Below are positions 44,801 through 53,285 of a stretch of DNA of 64,000 nt, piece after piece. Under the pieces are notes generated by a model. The model was not told the origin of the DNA, searched no databases, and saw only the letters and a list, made by a program, of their open reading frames with translations. Position numbers and translations under genes: made by a program. The DNA lies in NCBI GenBank assembly GCA_035353815.1, contig DAOQAG010000018.1:1-64000 (forward strand), written 5' to 3'. Every line of letters starts with the position of its first letter. Position 1 is the stretch's first letter. This DNA is from JAKPUX01 sp035353815 (GTDB lineage Bacteria; Zhuqueibacterota; Zhuqueibacteria; Residuimicrobiales; Residuimicrobiaceae).

Positions 44801-45406
44801 CAGGAGAAGGAGCGCCTCGAGTTTTTGCAGACGCAGCGCGACGATCTCATCAAGGCGCGCAAGAATCTGACCGATACGATCGAGATCATCAACACCACCG
44901 CGCGGCAAAAATTTCTCGAGACCTTTGAGCAGGTGCAGCACAATTTTTCCGAAGTGTTCAGCAAGTTCTTTGCCGGTGGCCGCGCCAGTCTGGTGATGCA
45001 AGAGACCGCCGATCCTCTCGAATCGGAGATCGAAATCCTGGCCACGCCGGGCGGCAAAAAGCCGGCGGCGCTGACGCTGCTGTCGGGCGGCGAAAAGTCA
45101 CTGACGGCGATCTCGCTGCTCTTCGCCATCTATCTGGTCAAGCCAAGCCCCTTCTGCATTTTCGATGAGGTGGATGCCCCGCTCGATGACCAGAATGTCC
45201 AGCGGTTTACCCATGCCCTGCGCGAGTTTTCCAGCAACACCCAGTTCATCGTTGTCACCCATAACAAACTCACGATGCGCGCGGCGGATCAGCTTTATGG
45301 AGTCACCATGGAGGAGAAAGGCATCTCCAAACTGGTCTCCGTCCGTTTCGATCCGATGAAAAATGACCAACTGGTGCCAGAGGCTGCCCCGACACCAGCT
45401 CAGTGA
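41822..45406 (+). CDS. smc: Chromosome segregation protein SMC
   Basis: Core ATPase of the SMC-ScpAB condensin. 1194 residues, full length. The N-terminal half-ATPase has MYLSELTIVGFKSFAKKT and Walker A IVGPNGCGKSNIVDSI (residues 29-44). Then come long coiled coils on both sides of a hinge (about 510-660: GVRFLATLKKEG, ANIIRVDN, GEVLAHSGFIRGG). The C-terminal half has signature LLSGGEKSLTAISLLFAIYL and Walker B PFCIFDEVDAPLDDQN. Translation starts at GTG 41822. scpA and scpB are not near. Confidence 0.97.
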   Translation: MYLSELTIVGFKSFAKKTHIRMHDGITGIVGPNGCGKSNIVDSIRWVMGEQKSGALRSEVMGNVIFNGTATAKPVGMAEVSLKIENTGNTLPIDYAEVIITRRLFRSGESQYLINGNSCRLKDILDLFMDTGAGPHTYSVIELPQVERILNGKEDERRHIFEEAAGITKYKLRRKATFRKLESTEKDLIRIEDIMSEVEKNVRSLRRQVAKAERYQEIITEQRDQEIKLANHDYSQILDELEPAETKLDLIKDEREGASSSLATQDADYEATRAQLLEIEKKLLENQRMVSDLARDIQKFEERILVNKERIRSLEEAGVRSSQEQEHFQARLVELQQSYDSTQLLLREAEQGLTEKRTEYEKKNGEYQAIRVQFETKRALAREAETQVLRITEELSRKQNEGERLKATEENLSHRIKQLETEAVREDARAAELAEIITQTRAGEAGLVETLGKNKQRLTEISRREEEAKRLFEVLQKTESQDRSRIEVLGHQAEMVRRLIDTLEDYPAGVRFLATLKKEGFATHGPLANIIRVDNQHRTAIAAALGEAATYLVVEEANMAFNGIGLLREEKRGIVTFAPRQEVGESLHERPALTDLGVIGWADELVTCDERFQALVRQVLGSFIVTQDLQTAHRIFAELRGQSYNVVTLSGEVLAHSGFIRGGVLSKNQSDFVGRQEQLAGLVREIEKLNQAAEARRVQLAQRETEIQENKIEAEKLRKDIQESEQALGSLRIQLGRQTFEEQALNESRAKRESEKQRLMGEVSQLGHNLELQSLGADDLQAQRKENALKAAALSEEIKSIEQAVDLAAGQAREMNVQVARLQSDFEAMRRESDGLNRQIVETETLIKSRIEEGRRAAAEVQELSQVNERYAEEAGKQQARRLEVQAVLDELEEQQYQANTRVAEAEKLIRTSRSKFDLLSESAHQIELRVSELKLKAENLQARMWAEFEYKLQRQPAGEAFDVEAVRQLLEGVRERIKEIGPVNLLALKEYEQEKERLEFLQTQRDDLIKARKNLTDTIEIINTTARQKFLETFEQVQHNFSEVFSKFFAGGRASLVMQETADPLESEIEILATPGGKKPAALTLLSGGEKSLTAISLLFAIYLVKPSPFCIFDEVDAPLDDQNVQRFTHALREFSSNTQFIVVTHNKLTMRAADQLYGVTMEEKGISKLVSVRFDPMKNDQLVPEAAPTPAQ

Positions 45407-45415
45407 GGAGGATCC

Positions 45416-46861
45416 ATGCGATTGCATTCCCTGATTCGCGAACGTGTTTCACGGATCATTCTTGTCTTCATGGCTGCAGCCCTTCCAGCTATCGCCCAGG
45501 AGGCGCAGGAAACCAAAGCGAATTTCCGGTTCAATATCGATTATACCCGCGCACACTATTCCGACAGCCTCACCTACCTTGAGATCTATGCCGTTATCCC
45601 GCGGCGGCAGCTGACCTATCTCCCCGATCAAGGACGCTACAAAGCCGAATTCAAGGCGACCGCCGAGGTTTTTCTTCAGGACTCGCTGGTCTCTTCAAAG
45701 GTCTGGCGCAATGTCAACTATGCCGACAGTCTCGCCCAGGTCAGCGGGGAGCAGAGCCTGTTTTGCCTGAACCATTTTATCCTGCCGGACGGCGATTTTG
45801 AGATGTCGCTCAGGATCGAGGATCTCCAGAATGCCGCGGCCCAGGGTGCTTACCGCTTTCCCCTGCACATTGCAGCGTTCCGGGGGCCCGGGCTCGAGCT
45901 CAGTGATCTGCATGTCAGTGGATCCATCGTGCGGGATACGAGTTCGACGCCCTTTCTGAAGAACGGTTTTCAGGTCACGCCCAATCCTTCGGGACTTTTC
46001 GGCCTCGGGCTGCCCATCCTCTATCTCTATTCCGAGATCTATCATCTTGTCCCCGCCAGAAGTGACAGCGGCGCAAAGTACAGCGTCGCCTATAAAATCT
46101 TCAACGCCGATGGCCAGGCGGTCAAGGAGGTAGCACCGCGGCTGCGCAACAAACCGGGGGATTCTGCCGTCGAAGTGACGGGCATTAATGTCATTACCCT
46201 GGTCTCCGGCGCCTACCGTGTGGTTGCCGAGGTCACCGACCTGGAAACGGGTGCGCAGACCTCGGGCGCGCGCAAGTTTTTCGTCTACCGCGAGGGGGAC
46301 TATAAGGGCGAGGCTGCCGCTCCGCTGCAAAAGGTGGAGGAGGCCAAGGGGTTCGGTAGTGCCGGTATCGATGCCGATCGCTACCTGACGATGAGCGAGA
46401 AAGAGATCAATCAAGAGTTTGAATACACCCGCTATATTTCGACCAAAGAGGAACGCAACACCTTTAAAAAACTCAATTTCCAGGGCAAGCGCGCCTTTAT
46501 GAAGGAATTCTGGATGGGACGCGATCCCAGTCCCGGCACGCCGGAGAATGAATATAAGCAGGATTATCTGGGAAGGGTGCAAAAGGCCAACAGCTCCTAC
46601 CGCGGCTCTTTCCGCGAGGGCTGGCGCACCGACCGCGGCCGGATCCTGCTGGTCTATGGACCCCCGGATGAGGTCGAGCGTTACCCCTTCAGCAACGACA
46701 ATCGCGCCTATGAGATCTGGCATTATTACTCCGTGCAAGGCGGCGTTCAGTTTTACTATGTCGACAAGCGCGACACCGGCGACCTCGAGCTGGTCCACTC
46801 CACCGCGCGGGGTGAGATTTATGACGAGGACTGGGAACACTGGAAGAATCCCGGCAATTGA
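45416..46861 (+). CDS. GWxTD-domain secreted protein
   Basis: 481 residues. Signal peptide (RIILVFMAAALPAIAQ) and an extracytoplasmic beta-rich N-terminal part. The C-terminal GWxTD domain is clear: FMKEFWMGRDPSPGTPENEY, then SFREGWRTDRGRILLVYGPP at about 397-416, and YEIWHYYS. The GWxTD family is common in FCB bacteria and has no known function, so it also serves as a lineage marker. It begins 9 nt after smc with GGAGGA and lies 18 nt before the second prenyltransferase gene, probably in one transcript. Confidence 0.88.
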   Translation: MRLHSLIRERVSRIILVFMAAALPAIAQEAQETKANFRFNIDYTRAHYSDSLTYLEIYAVIPRRQLTYLPDQGRYKAEFKATAEVFLQDSLVSSKVWRNVNYADSLAQVSGEQSLFCLNHFILPDGDFEMSLRIEDLQNAAAQGAYRFPLHIAAFRGPGLELSDLHVSGSIVRDTSSTPFLKNGFQVTPNPSGLFGLGLPILYLYSEIYHLVPARSDSGAKYSVAYKIFNADGQAVKEVAPRLRNKPGDSAVEVTGINVITLVSGAYRVVAEVTDLETGAQTSGARKFFVYREGDYKGEAAAPLQKVEEAKGFGSAGIDADRYLTMSEKEINQEFEYTRYISTKEERNTFKKLNFQGKRAFMKEFWMGRDPSPGTPENEYKQDYLGRVQKANSSYRGSFREGWRTDRGRILLVYGPPDEVERYPFSNDNRAYEIWHYYSVQGGVQFYYVDKRDTGDLELVHSTARGEIYDEDWEHWKNPGN

Positions 46862-46879
46862 GATTCGGGATACAGGAGG

Positions 46880-47788
46880 ATGCCATTGGCGCAACGCCGT
46901 TCCCCCGTCTCGCTACGGGGTGACCTGGTGGAGGGAGCCCTGCGAGGCCGTGCGGACAAGTTCACGGCACTCTTTGAGCTGACGCGGCCGGTCAATGTCC
47001 TGATCGCCGGGCTCTCTATTGCTCTTGCCGGATATCTGTGCGGGATCGGATCCGCTTGGCAGCCGCTGGCTCTGGCCTGTGCGGCCGGTGCGCTGGTAAC
47101 CGCCGCTGCCAACAGCATCAACGACTATTTTGACCTCGAGATCGATCGCATCAACAAGCCCGACCGGCCGCTGCCCTCCGCCCGGCTCTCCCGGCGTGAG
47201 GGGCTGCTCCTGGCTGGTTTCTGTTTTGCGGCTGCTCTCCTTCTCGCGTTCTGTATCCATGCCACGGCCCTGGCCATCACGTTTGGTTCGGGCCTGCTGC
47301 TGTACTGGTACAGCGCGCACCTCAAGCGCACGGTGCTGTGGGGCAATCTGGTGGTGAGCCTGGTGACCGCGCTAGCTTTCATTTTCGGCGGCATCGCTGT
47401 CGGCCAGTTTCAGCGCGCGTTGATTCCGGCGGCCTTCAGTTTTTTGATGCATTTCGGCCGAGAAATCATCAAGGACATGGAGGATGTTGACGGCGATGCG
47501 GCGCAGCAGGCACGTACCCTGCCGGTGGTACATGGCCTGTTTGCTGCGCGGTGGCTGGCGACGCTGGTGTTGCTGGCGCTGGTGCCGGTGACCCTGGTGC
47601 CCTGGGTCCTGCGGATTTACGGTTTCTGGTATCTCCTGGTGCTGCTGGCCGGGGTCCATTCCGTGCTGGTGCTGGTGGTCTGGGCGATCTGGCGCCGACC
47701 GGAGCACGCCACCTACCGCTGGACGAGCACCTTGCTCAAGGTGGATATGCTGGTGGGGCTGCTGGCCATTTATGCGGGCCGCTGGTAA
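46880..47788 (+). CDS. UbiA-family prenyltransferase (geranylgeranylglycerol-phosphate geranylgeranyltransferase-like)
   Basis: 302 residues, eight or nine membrane segments. The first Asp-rich motif is NSINDYFDLEIDRINKPDRP (78-97); the second lies in FGREIIKDMEDVDGDAAQQA (about 193-212). The D-L-E-I-D-R-I-N-K-P-x-R-P form is typical of the DGGGP synthase-like and related UbiA proteins in Bacteroidota; the prenyl acceptor is not certain. This is distinct from menA. The ATG at 46880 abuts the Shine-Dalgarno (AGGAGG), so the TTG at 46886 could be the true start. dtd follows after 10 nt. Confidence 0.82.
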   Translation: MPLAQRRSPVSLRGDLVEGALRGRADKFTALFELTRPVNVLIAGLSIALAGYLCGIGSAWQPLALACAAGALVTAAANSINDYFDLEIDRINKPDRPLPSARLSRREGLLLAGFCFAAALLLAFCIHATALAITFGSGLLLYWYSAHLKRTVLWGNLVVSLVTALAFIFGGIAVGQFQRALIPAAFSFLMHFGREIIKDMEDVDGDAAQQARTLPVVHGLFAARWLATLVLLALVPVTLVPWVLRIYGFWYLLVLLAGVHSVLVLVVWAIWRRPEHATYRWTSTLLKVDMLVGLLAIYAGRW

Positions 47789-47798
47789 AGGAGAAACG

Positions 47799-48251
47799 AT
47801 GCGGGCGCTGCTGCAACGCGTCACACGGTCGGAAGTTCGGGTGGGCGAGGAGGTTGTCGGCCGGATTGGACGTGGATTGACCATTTTTTTGGGCATCCGC
47901 GGCGATGACACGCCGCAAGTGGCCGGCCGGATGGCCGAAAAGATCGCCGGTTTGCGGATTTTCGCCGATGCGGCGGGCAAGACCAACCTCGCCGCAGCCG
48001 AGGCCGGCGCCGGGATGCTGGTCATCTCCCAGTTTACGCTCTATGCCGATTGCCGGCGCGGCCGGCGTCCCGGTTTTTCCAATGCGGCGCGCCCCGAGAT
48101 CGCCGAACCACTCTACGAGCATTTCATGGCTGAATTGAGCAGACGGGGATTTACAGTGGCGCGGGGCCGGTTTGGTGCGGAAATGCTGGTCGATATTAAC
48201 AATGACGGTCCTTTTACTATTTTTCTGGATAGCGACGAGTTAACGGCTTGA
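47799..48251 (+). CDS. dtd: D-aminoacyl-tRNA deacylase
   Basis: Removes D-amino acids (and glycine) mischarged on tRNA. 150 residues from the ATG at 47799 with AAGGAG 7 nt upstream. MRALLQRVTRSEVRVGEEVV, the catalytic SQFTLYADCRRGRRPGFSNA, and the C-terminal cross-subunit motif NDGPFTIFLDS are the family hallmarks (SQFTL and GP motifs). maf follows after 3 nt, and the unit continues from the prenyltransferase gene. Confidence 0.96.
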   Translation: MRALLQRVTRSEVRVGEEVVGRIGRGLTIFLGIRGDDTPQVAGRMAEKIAGLRIFADAAGKTNLAAAEAGAGMLVISQFTLYADCRRGRRPGFSNAARPEIAEPLYEHFMAELSRRGFTVARGRFGAEMLVDINNDGPFTIFLDSDELTA

Positions 48252-48254
48252 TCC

Positions 48255-48848
48255 ATGTCCCTTGAAAACCATCTTCCCCATCGTCCCTGTTACCTGGCTT
48301 CACAATCTCCGCGGCGCAAACAGCTGCTGCAGCTGATCGGCCTGAAATTTCATGTCCTTCCCAGCAGCGTGGACGAGGAGTCCTGCACCGAAACCGACCC
48401 GGCCAGGCACGTGCAAACGCTCGCCCTGGCCAAGGCCGAGAACGTGGGAGAGCGCGTGACGTCAGGTCTGATCGTCGGCGCAGACACCATCGTGGTGCTG
48501 GATGAGGAAATACTCGGCAAACCCGTCGATGCGGAGGATGCCGTCCGCATGCTGCGGCGGCTGAGCGGGCGCACCCATGAGGTCTATACCGGTTTTGCCA
48601 TCCTTTACCAGCCTGAGGGAGAGAGCGTCACCGGGTATGAAGTGACCCGCGTCCATTTCCGCCCGCTGGAGGAGTGGGAAATTCGCAGTTATGTCGATAG
48701 CGGCGGTCCGATGGACAAAGCCGGTGCCTATGGCATACAGGATCAAAGCGCCCTTTTCGCCGACCGGATCGAGGGATGCTTTTATAACGTGGTCGGCTTT
48801 CCCTTGACCAAATTCTATTTAACGCTGCTGAATTTTAACAAAGAGTAA
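48255..48848 (+). CDS. maf: Maf-family nucleoside triphosphate pyrophosphatase
   Basis: House-cleaning dNTP pyrophosphatase. 197 residues, standard length. N-terminal YLASQSPRRKQLLQLIGLKF (residues 14-33), LIVGADTIVVLDEEILGKP, MLRRLSGRTHEVYTGFAI, and GAYGIQDQSALFADRIEGCF are diagnostic. The specific subgroup (dTTP/UTP versus 7-methyl-GTP) is not settled here, although the ADTIV/QD pattern favours the dTTP/UTP group. It starts 3 nt after dtd without a clear Shine-Dalgarno, so translation may be coupled. Confidence 0.94.
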   Translation: MSLENHLPHRPCYLASQSPRRKQLLQLIGLKFHVLPSSVDEESCTETDPARHVQTLALAKAENVGERVTSGLIVGADTIVVLDEEILGKPVDAEDAVRMLRRLSGRTHEVYTGFAILYQPEGESVTGYEVTRVHFRPLEEWEIRSYVDSGGPMDKAGAYGIQDQSALFADRIEGCFYNVVGFPLTKFYLTLLNFNKE

Positions 48849-48852
48849 ATCT

Positions 48853-49722
48853 GTGAACGATATCCTGAAAACCCTGGGCGAAGAATTTGCCCAACAGCGT
48901 CAGGAAAAGGGTTTGTCCCTTTCCCAGCTCTCCGCCAGGACCAAGATCACTGAAGGTTTTCTGGCCAAGATGGAGCAGGGTGATTTCGACTTTTTGCCGG
49001 CCGTCTATATTCGCGCTTTCATTCGCACCGTGGCGACCGAGATCGGCCTCGATCCGGAGGTGATGATGCGTCGCTTCGTCACCGCGCATGCCGGCACGGC
49101 GCCCGCGGATGCTGCCGCTCCGGCCATGCCCGCGGCGGCGGAACAGCCCCTGCCGCCACCGGCCGAGAAGAGGCTGCATACGGAGCCAGTTGAGAAGGGC
49201 GAGCCAGCCGAGACGGTCTGGTTCAAGAGTCCCTTCACCCTGGGCTTCATGCTGCTGGTCCTGCTGGCGGTGCTCTATGTGGCCTTTGGCCGCAAGCCCA
49301 AGGTGGAGCCCAATCCCATGGATACCGGCGTCTCCGTTGTCGCTCCGGTGGAGGAACGCCAGCCTCTGCGGGATGCCCCGCTGGTACCGGTCACGGCGAA
49401 CAACACTGTGGACACCACCGCCGTCACCCAGATGACGCTGACGCTCAAGTCCGAGGAGACCGCCTGGGTCCGCATCGTCTACCAGGACAGCCTGGTGGAG
49501 GAGGGCGTATTCACCGAAGGACTCAGCCGTTCCTGGATGAGCCCGGATAAGTTTTATCTCAAGATCGGCAACGCCGGCGGAATCCGCCTGGCCCTGGATG
49601 GCCAGGATCTGGGCTTCCCGGGTAAAAAGGGGCAAGTGGTCACGATCGTCGTGAGCAAAGACGGGGTGGCTGCGCTCGATCCCGCCCAGGCCCCCGCCCT
49701 CCTCACCCAGATGCGTCCCTGA
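48853..49722 (+). CDS. RodZ-like protein (HTH, single membrane segment, DUF4115)
   Basis: 289 residues from a GTG. An Xre-type helix-turn-helix occupies about 8-65 (LSLSQLSARTKITEGFLAKM, VYIRAFIRTVATEIGLDPE). A Pro/Ala-rich linker is followed by one membrane segment (about 127-146, SPFTLGFMLLVLLAVLYVAF) and an extracytoplasmic DUF4115 domain (TAWVRIVYQDSLVEEGVF, and LKIGNAGGIRLALDGQDLGF). This is the domain order of RodZ, which links MreB to the elongation machinery. No mreB is near. Located 4 nt after maf and 13 nt before mpl. Confidence 0.85.
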   Translation: MNDILKTLGEEFAQQRQEKGLSLSQLSARTKITEGFLAKMEQGDFDFLPAVYIRAFIRTVATEIGLDPEVMMRRFVTAHAGTAPADAAAPAMPAAAEQPLPPPAEKRLHTEPVEKGEPAETVWFKSPFTLGFMLLVLLAVLYVAFGRKPKVEPNPMDTGVSVVAPVEERQPLRDAPLVPVTANNTVDTTAVTQMTLTLKSEETAWVRIVYQDSLVEEGVFTEGLSRSWMSPDKFYLKIGNAGGIRLALDGQDLGFPGKKGQVVTIVVSKDGVAALDPAQAPALLTQMRP

Positions 49723-49735
49723 GGCAGGAGAGGCG

Positions 49736-51154
49736 ATGAAACCGGCGGAACCACAGCGCATCTATTTTCTGGCCATTTGTGGCACAGCCATGGCCTCCCT
49801 GGCGGCGATGCTCAAGCACAAGGGGTACACGGTGTATGGCTCGGACAGCGGCATCTATCCGCCGATGAGCGATTTTCTCGCCGAACAGGGTATTGCGGCC
49901 TTTTCCGGTTTTGATCCGGCCCATCTCGATCCCGCTCCGGACCTGGTCGTGGTCGGCAATGTCATTTCGCGCGGCAATGTCGAGATCGAGGAGATACTCG
50001 ACCGCCGCATCCCCTACATCTCGCTGCCGGATGCCCTGCGTGAATTCTGCATCCGCGGCCACCGCTCGATCGTCGTCACCGGTACCCATGGCAAGACGAC
50101 TACGACTTCGCTGATCGCCTGGATCTTTGAAAAGGCCGGCCGGGACCCCAATTTTCTGGTTGGCGGCATCCCCAATAATTTCGGCCGCGGCTTCCAGGTC
50201 GGCCAGGGGGCGGAGATCATCCTGGAAGGGGACGAGTACGATTCGGCCTATTTCGAAAAGGCCGCCAAGTTTCTGCGCTACCTCCCGGAGGTCGGCGTCA
50301 TCAATCACATCGAGTACGATCACGCCGATATCTACAACAGCCTCGACGAGATCATCCTCGCCTTCCGGCGCTTTGTCAATCTCATTCCGCGCCGCGGACT
50401 GCTGGTGAGCTGCGCTGATTATGAAACCGTGCGCAGTGTGAGCGCCCGGGCCTTTTGTCCGGTGGAGAGCTTTGGTTTCTCCGCCGAGGCCCTGTGGCAG
50501 CCGCGCGAGGTCGAGGTGACCGACACGGGCGTCCGGTTTACCGTTCTGCGCGGTGGGGAAGCGATGGGGGCGGTGGAGGTCGCGCTCTCGGGAGATCATA
50601 ATGTCCGCAATGTGCTGGCGGCGATCGCCGTCGCCCGCCATGCGGGCATCGGTTTTCCGGTGATCCAGGCGGCGCTGCAGAGCTTTGCCGGCATTCGCCG
50701 CCGTCTCGAGTTCAAGGGCGAGGCCGGCGGCATTGCGGTGTATGACGATTTCGGTCATCACCCCACCGCCATCCTGGAGACTCTGCACGGCTTCAGGCGC
50801 CGCCATCCCGAGGCGCGGATCTGGGCGCTCTTTGAGCCGCGTTCCGCGACCACGCGCCGGTCGGTTTTCCAGGAGGAGATGGCCGACGCTTTTGCCGTGG
50901 CGGACGCCGCGCTGATCGCACCGGTCGACCGGCCCGAAAAAGCCCCGGAGGGGCAGCGTTTTTCACCGGAAATTCTGGCCGCCGAATTGCGCCGCAGGGG
51001 TCGCGAAGCGGCCGCGGTCGCCTCGATTGAGGAGATGCTCACCTATCTGCTGCGCCATCTGCGGCCAGGCGATGTGGTCATCTCCTTCAGTAACGGACCA
51101 TTCGGCGGCATCCATGACAAACTGTTGACCGCATTACACACATCGAAGGCTTAA
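49736..51154 (+). CDS. mpl: UDP-N-acetylmuramate:L-alanyl-gamma-D-glutamyl-meso-diaminopimelate ligase
   Basis: Recycles the murein tripeptide onto UDP-MurNAc. 472 residues. Mur-ligase hallmarks are YFLAICGTAMASLAAMLKHK (residues 9-28), ATP loop VVTGTHGKTTTTSLIAWIF (around 115-133), GGIPNNFGRGFQVG and LEGDEYDSAYFEKAAKFLRY, a combination typical of Mpl and not of MurC. A C-terminal domain contains YDDFGHHPTAILETL and RSATTRRSVFQEEM. Its presence implies meso-diaminopimelate in the cell wall and agrees with the two wall-lytic genes near 30341-32238. Confidence 0.94.
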   Translation: MKPAEPQRIYFLAICGTAMASLAAMLKHKGYTVYGSDSGIYPPMSDFLAEQGIAAFSGFDPAHLDPAPDLVVVGNVISRGNVEIEEILDRRIPYISLPDALREFCIRGHRSIVVTGTHGKTTTTSLIAWIFEKAGRDPNFLVGGIPNNFGRGFQVGQGAEIILEGDEYDSAYFEKAAKFLRYLPEVGVINHIEYDHADIYNSLDEIILAFRRFVNLIPRRGLLVSCADYETVRSVSARAFCPVESFGFSAEALWQPREVEVTDTGVRFTVLRGGEAMGAVEVALSGDHNVRNVLAAIAVARHAGIGFPVIQAALQSFAGIRRRLEFKGEAGGIAVYDDFGHHPTAILETLHGFRRRHPEARIWALFEPRSATTRRSVFQEEMADAFAVADAALIAPVDRPEKAPEGQRFSPEILAAELRRRGREAAAVASIEEMLTYLLRHLRPGDVVISFSNGPFGGIHDKLLTALHTSKA

Positions 51155-51173
51155 TAACGAGAGGTTGCGATAT

Positions 51174-51638
51174 ATGGAGAGAAGAGAGCGGCGCCCCCGC
51201 GAAGAGGTGAGCGAAAAAATAATCCAGATGGTGAAGCAGGTTGAGGATGAGCTGGTGGATGCGCTGGCTCCGGTTTCGCTCAGGCAGCTTGACGCCAACG
51301 AGAGACGTCAGGTGCACCGTCATTTCGACCGCAGTCTGGAATATGCCACCAAGACCTACAAGATTGCTGAAAATGACTATGATCTGCGGGTTTATCCGGT
51401 GGGCAATCTGCGCCGCCTGGCCGAACGGAGTGCAGAGGAGGCGATCAAGACCGGCCAGAAGGTGGCCTTGCCGCCGATGAGCAGTTATGAGCGCTTCATC
51501 ATCCACGAGGTGCTCAAGAGCAATGGTGCCGTCAAGAGTGCGAGTCACGGTGAGGGGGAGGAGCGCCACGTCGTGATCGAGCCGGAGCTCTACGGGCGCA
51601 GCCTGAAGAAGATGATCAAAAAGATCAAGCTGATCTAG
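51174..51638 (+). CDS. R3H-domain (Jag-like) nucleic-acid-binding protein
   Basis: 154 residues. The ATG at 51174 has GAGAGG 9 nt upstream; a TTG at 51165 is in frame but too close to that site. A charged N-terminal half precedes the R3H domain (about 85-145: NLRRLAERSAEEAIKTG, then MSSYERFIIHEVLKSN with the R-x-x-x-H motif, and EERHVVIEP). The KH domain of full-length Jag/KhpB is missing, so this is a short R3H protein likely to bind single-stranded RNA or DNA. Last gene of the plus-strand run. It converges with the PHP gene, with 9 nt between the stops. Confidence 0.8.
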   Translation: MERRERRPREEVSEKIIQMVKQVEDELVDALAPVSLRQLDANERRQVHRHFDRSLEYATKTYKIAENDYDLRVYPVGNLRRLAERSAEEAIKTGQKVALPPMSSYERFIIHEVLKSNGAVKSASHGEGEERHVVIEPELYGRSLKKMIKKIKLI

Positions 51639-51647
51639 TATCGGGGC

Positions 51648-53285
51648 TCAGCCCCAGTTCAGATAAAGAGGATTGGTGAAGCAGCGGCAGGTGGTGGCAT
51701 GATGCCGGCTGCTCACCTCGAGACGGAGGTAGCCGTGGCCGGGGAGTGCCGGAGCGGTCTCCTCCAGTCGCCAGGACATCGAACCCGCGGTCCCGATCGG
51801 GAGGGACCGGCGGGTTTCTTTTTTTTGCCTCAGGTCGCCGATGCAGAGAGTGACGGCGGTAAGCGGGCCGAAGGCGGGCGTGGATTCCGCCGCGATCACG
51901 AGGGCGTGCGGCGGAGCCGTGCAGGTATCGCCGGTTTCCCAACGGGCCTGCCCTGGTCCTGTGAGTGCGATCGTCGCGGCTGGTCCGCTGGTGACCAGGC
52001 ACCGTCCGGCGCGCAGGCTGGAGAGCAGCGCTGAGACGGTCAGCCGCCCGGAGGGCCGTGCCACACCGGTGCGGACCTGTCCAAAGAGATGTTCCTCTTT
52101 TTCCTGCAGGGTGAGATGGGGGAGGGCGATCTGGCGCCAGCGGCCAAAATCGCCGTGCGCGTCATTTCCGCCGATCAGGACCGGGCGGCGCCCCGAGAGG
52201 AGGAGGCGTTTCCAGACGGCCAGGCCGCGCTTGAGGCTGCGGTCGTGCAGGCTGTTCCACATCTGCACCCCGTTGAGACGGGCATGCGCATAATCTGCGT
52301 CGCGCCAGTGGTCACGGCCCAGGAACAGCCGCTGCAGCCGCGGCGGGCGCGACTCGGCATGCGCGGCGAAGGCGAGGCTGGCGCCGGTCAGCCGCTCCAG
52401 GACCGCCTTGATCCGCCACTGGGGCCGGATGTGCAGCCATTTCTCCGCCGAATCCCCCCAGCCCGGGTAAAATTCGGGCTCATCAAGGAGCAGGAAATGA
52501 ACATTGCGGCCGCGGCTGTTTCCCGCCGAAAGCTCCTCTCCCGCCAGGATGACCGGCTGCCCGCCGTCCTCGTTCCAGGAACGAACAAACTCCTGCAGCC
52601 AGCGCCACTTGCCCAGCTTGGGATCCGCGCGCAGATACTCCTCCCAGAGGTCATCGAGATCGTAGGAATGGTCGGTCACCGCAAAGAACTCGAGTCCCAT
52701 GGCCGTTGCCGCCGCGGCCGCGGCCTGCGGCGGCGCGCCGAACTCCACCTGATCGGAGGTGAGGTGGCTGTGGTAGTGGAGGTCGCCGAAGCACCAGTGG
52801 CAGCTGCCGGGCAAATCGTCCGCATCGCGCCAGACCTTCAGCGGCGCATGGCTCAGGGTGGCATAGTCATCGACGCGGATCCGGCGCAGCCGGCCCGCCT
52901 GGTGGCAGACCAGGACCGGCTCCACCCGCAAGGCGCCGTCGACCTGCGGCAGCTGGAGCTGAAAGGTGCGCCACCAAAGGGCTTGGCGGACGAGCTCGCC
53001 GTTGAGATCGATCGTTTCATCGCCAAGGATCTCGTCCCCCCGTTTTATAGCGACCTGAATCTGCACCAGTTCGACGGGATAGCGGTCGGCATCCTTGATC
53101 AAGAGAAAGAGCGGCAGTGTCCGCCCGGGGGCGAGGCGATGGGGAAGATCAAAGAGGATCTCGGCGCGGCGGGCGAAGTAGCGGCTGGGCAGCCGGGCGA
53201 TCCGGAAATGCGTTTCGACGTAGAGGAAAAATCCGGCCAGGAAGGCCGGGGCGAGGGGATGGATGAGGTATTCGGGCGAGATCAT
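51648..53285 (-). CDS. PHP-domain metal-dependent hydrolase (CehA/McbA-like)
   Basis: 545 residues. A possible N-terminal membrane segment is followed by a beta-rich domain (about 40-150). The PHP domain starts at WCFGDLHYHSHLTSD (about 163-177; metal ligands H-x-H) and continues with FFAVTDHSYDL, VILAGEELSAGN, AFAAHAESRP and LIGGNDAHGDFG. These are the metal-ligand positions of the PHP phosphoesterase/hydrolase superfamily. C-terminal residues form another beta domain. The start overlaps the preceding radical SAM gene by 4 nt (ATGA), so it belongs to the glycosyltransferase/radical SAM operon as its last gene. Substrate unknown; a phosphate ester or sugar-linked intermediate is plausible. 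Confidence 0.75.
   Translation of the reverse strand: MISPEYLIHPLAPAFLAGFFLYVETHFRIARLPSRYFARRAEILFDLPHRLAPGRTLPLFLLIKDADRYPVELVQIQVAIKRGDEILGDETIDLNGELVRQALWWRTFQLQLPQVDGALRVEPVLVCHQAGRLRRIRVDDYATLSHAPLKVWRDADDLPGSCHWCFGDLHYHSHLTSDQVEFGAPPQAAAAAATAMGLEFFAVTDHSYDLDDLWEEYLRADPKLGKWRWLQEFVRSWNEDGGQPVILAGEELSAGNSRGRNVHFLLLDEPEFYPGWGDSAEKWLHIRPQWRIKAVLERLTGASLAFAAHAESRPPRLQRLFLGRDHWRDADYAHARLNGVQMWNSLHDRSLKRGLAVWKRLLLSGRRPVLIGGNDAHGDFGRWRQIALPHLTLQEKEEHLFGQVRTGVARPSGRLTVSALLSSLRAGRCLVTSGPAATIALTGPGQARWETGDTCTAPPHALVIAAESTPAFGPLTAVTLCIGDLRQKKETRRSLPIGTAGSMSWRLEETAPALPGHGYLRLEVSSRHHATTCRCFTNPLYLNWG

Noticed and set aside
51643..51655. GGGGCTCAGCCCC palindrome between convergent R3H and PHP genes as terminator
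   Set aside because: The loop would be too small, there is no T tract, and it overlaps the end of the PHP coding sequence.
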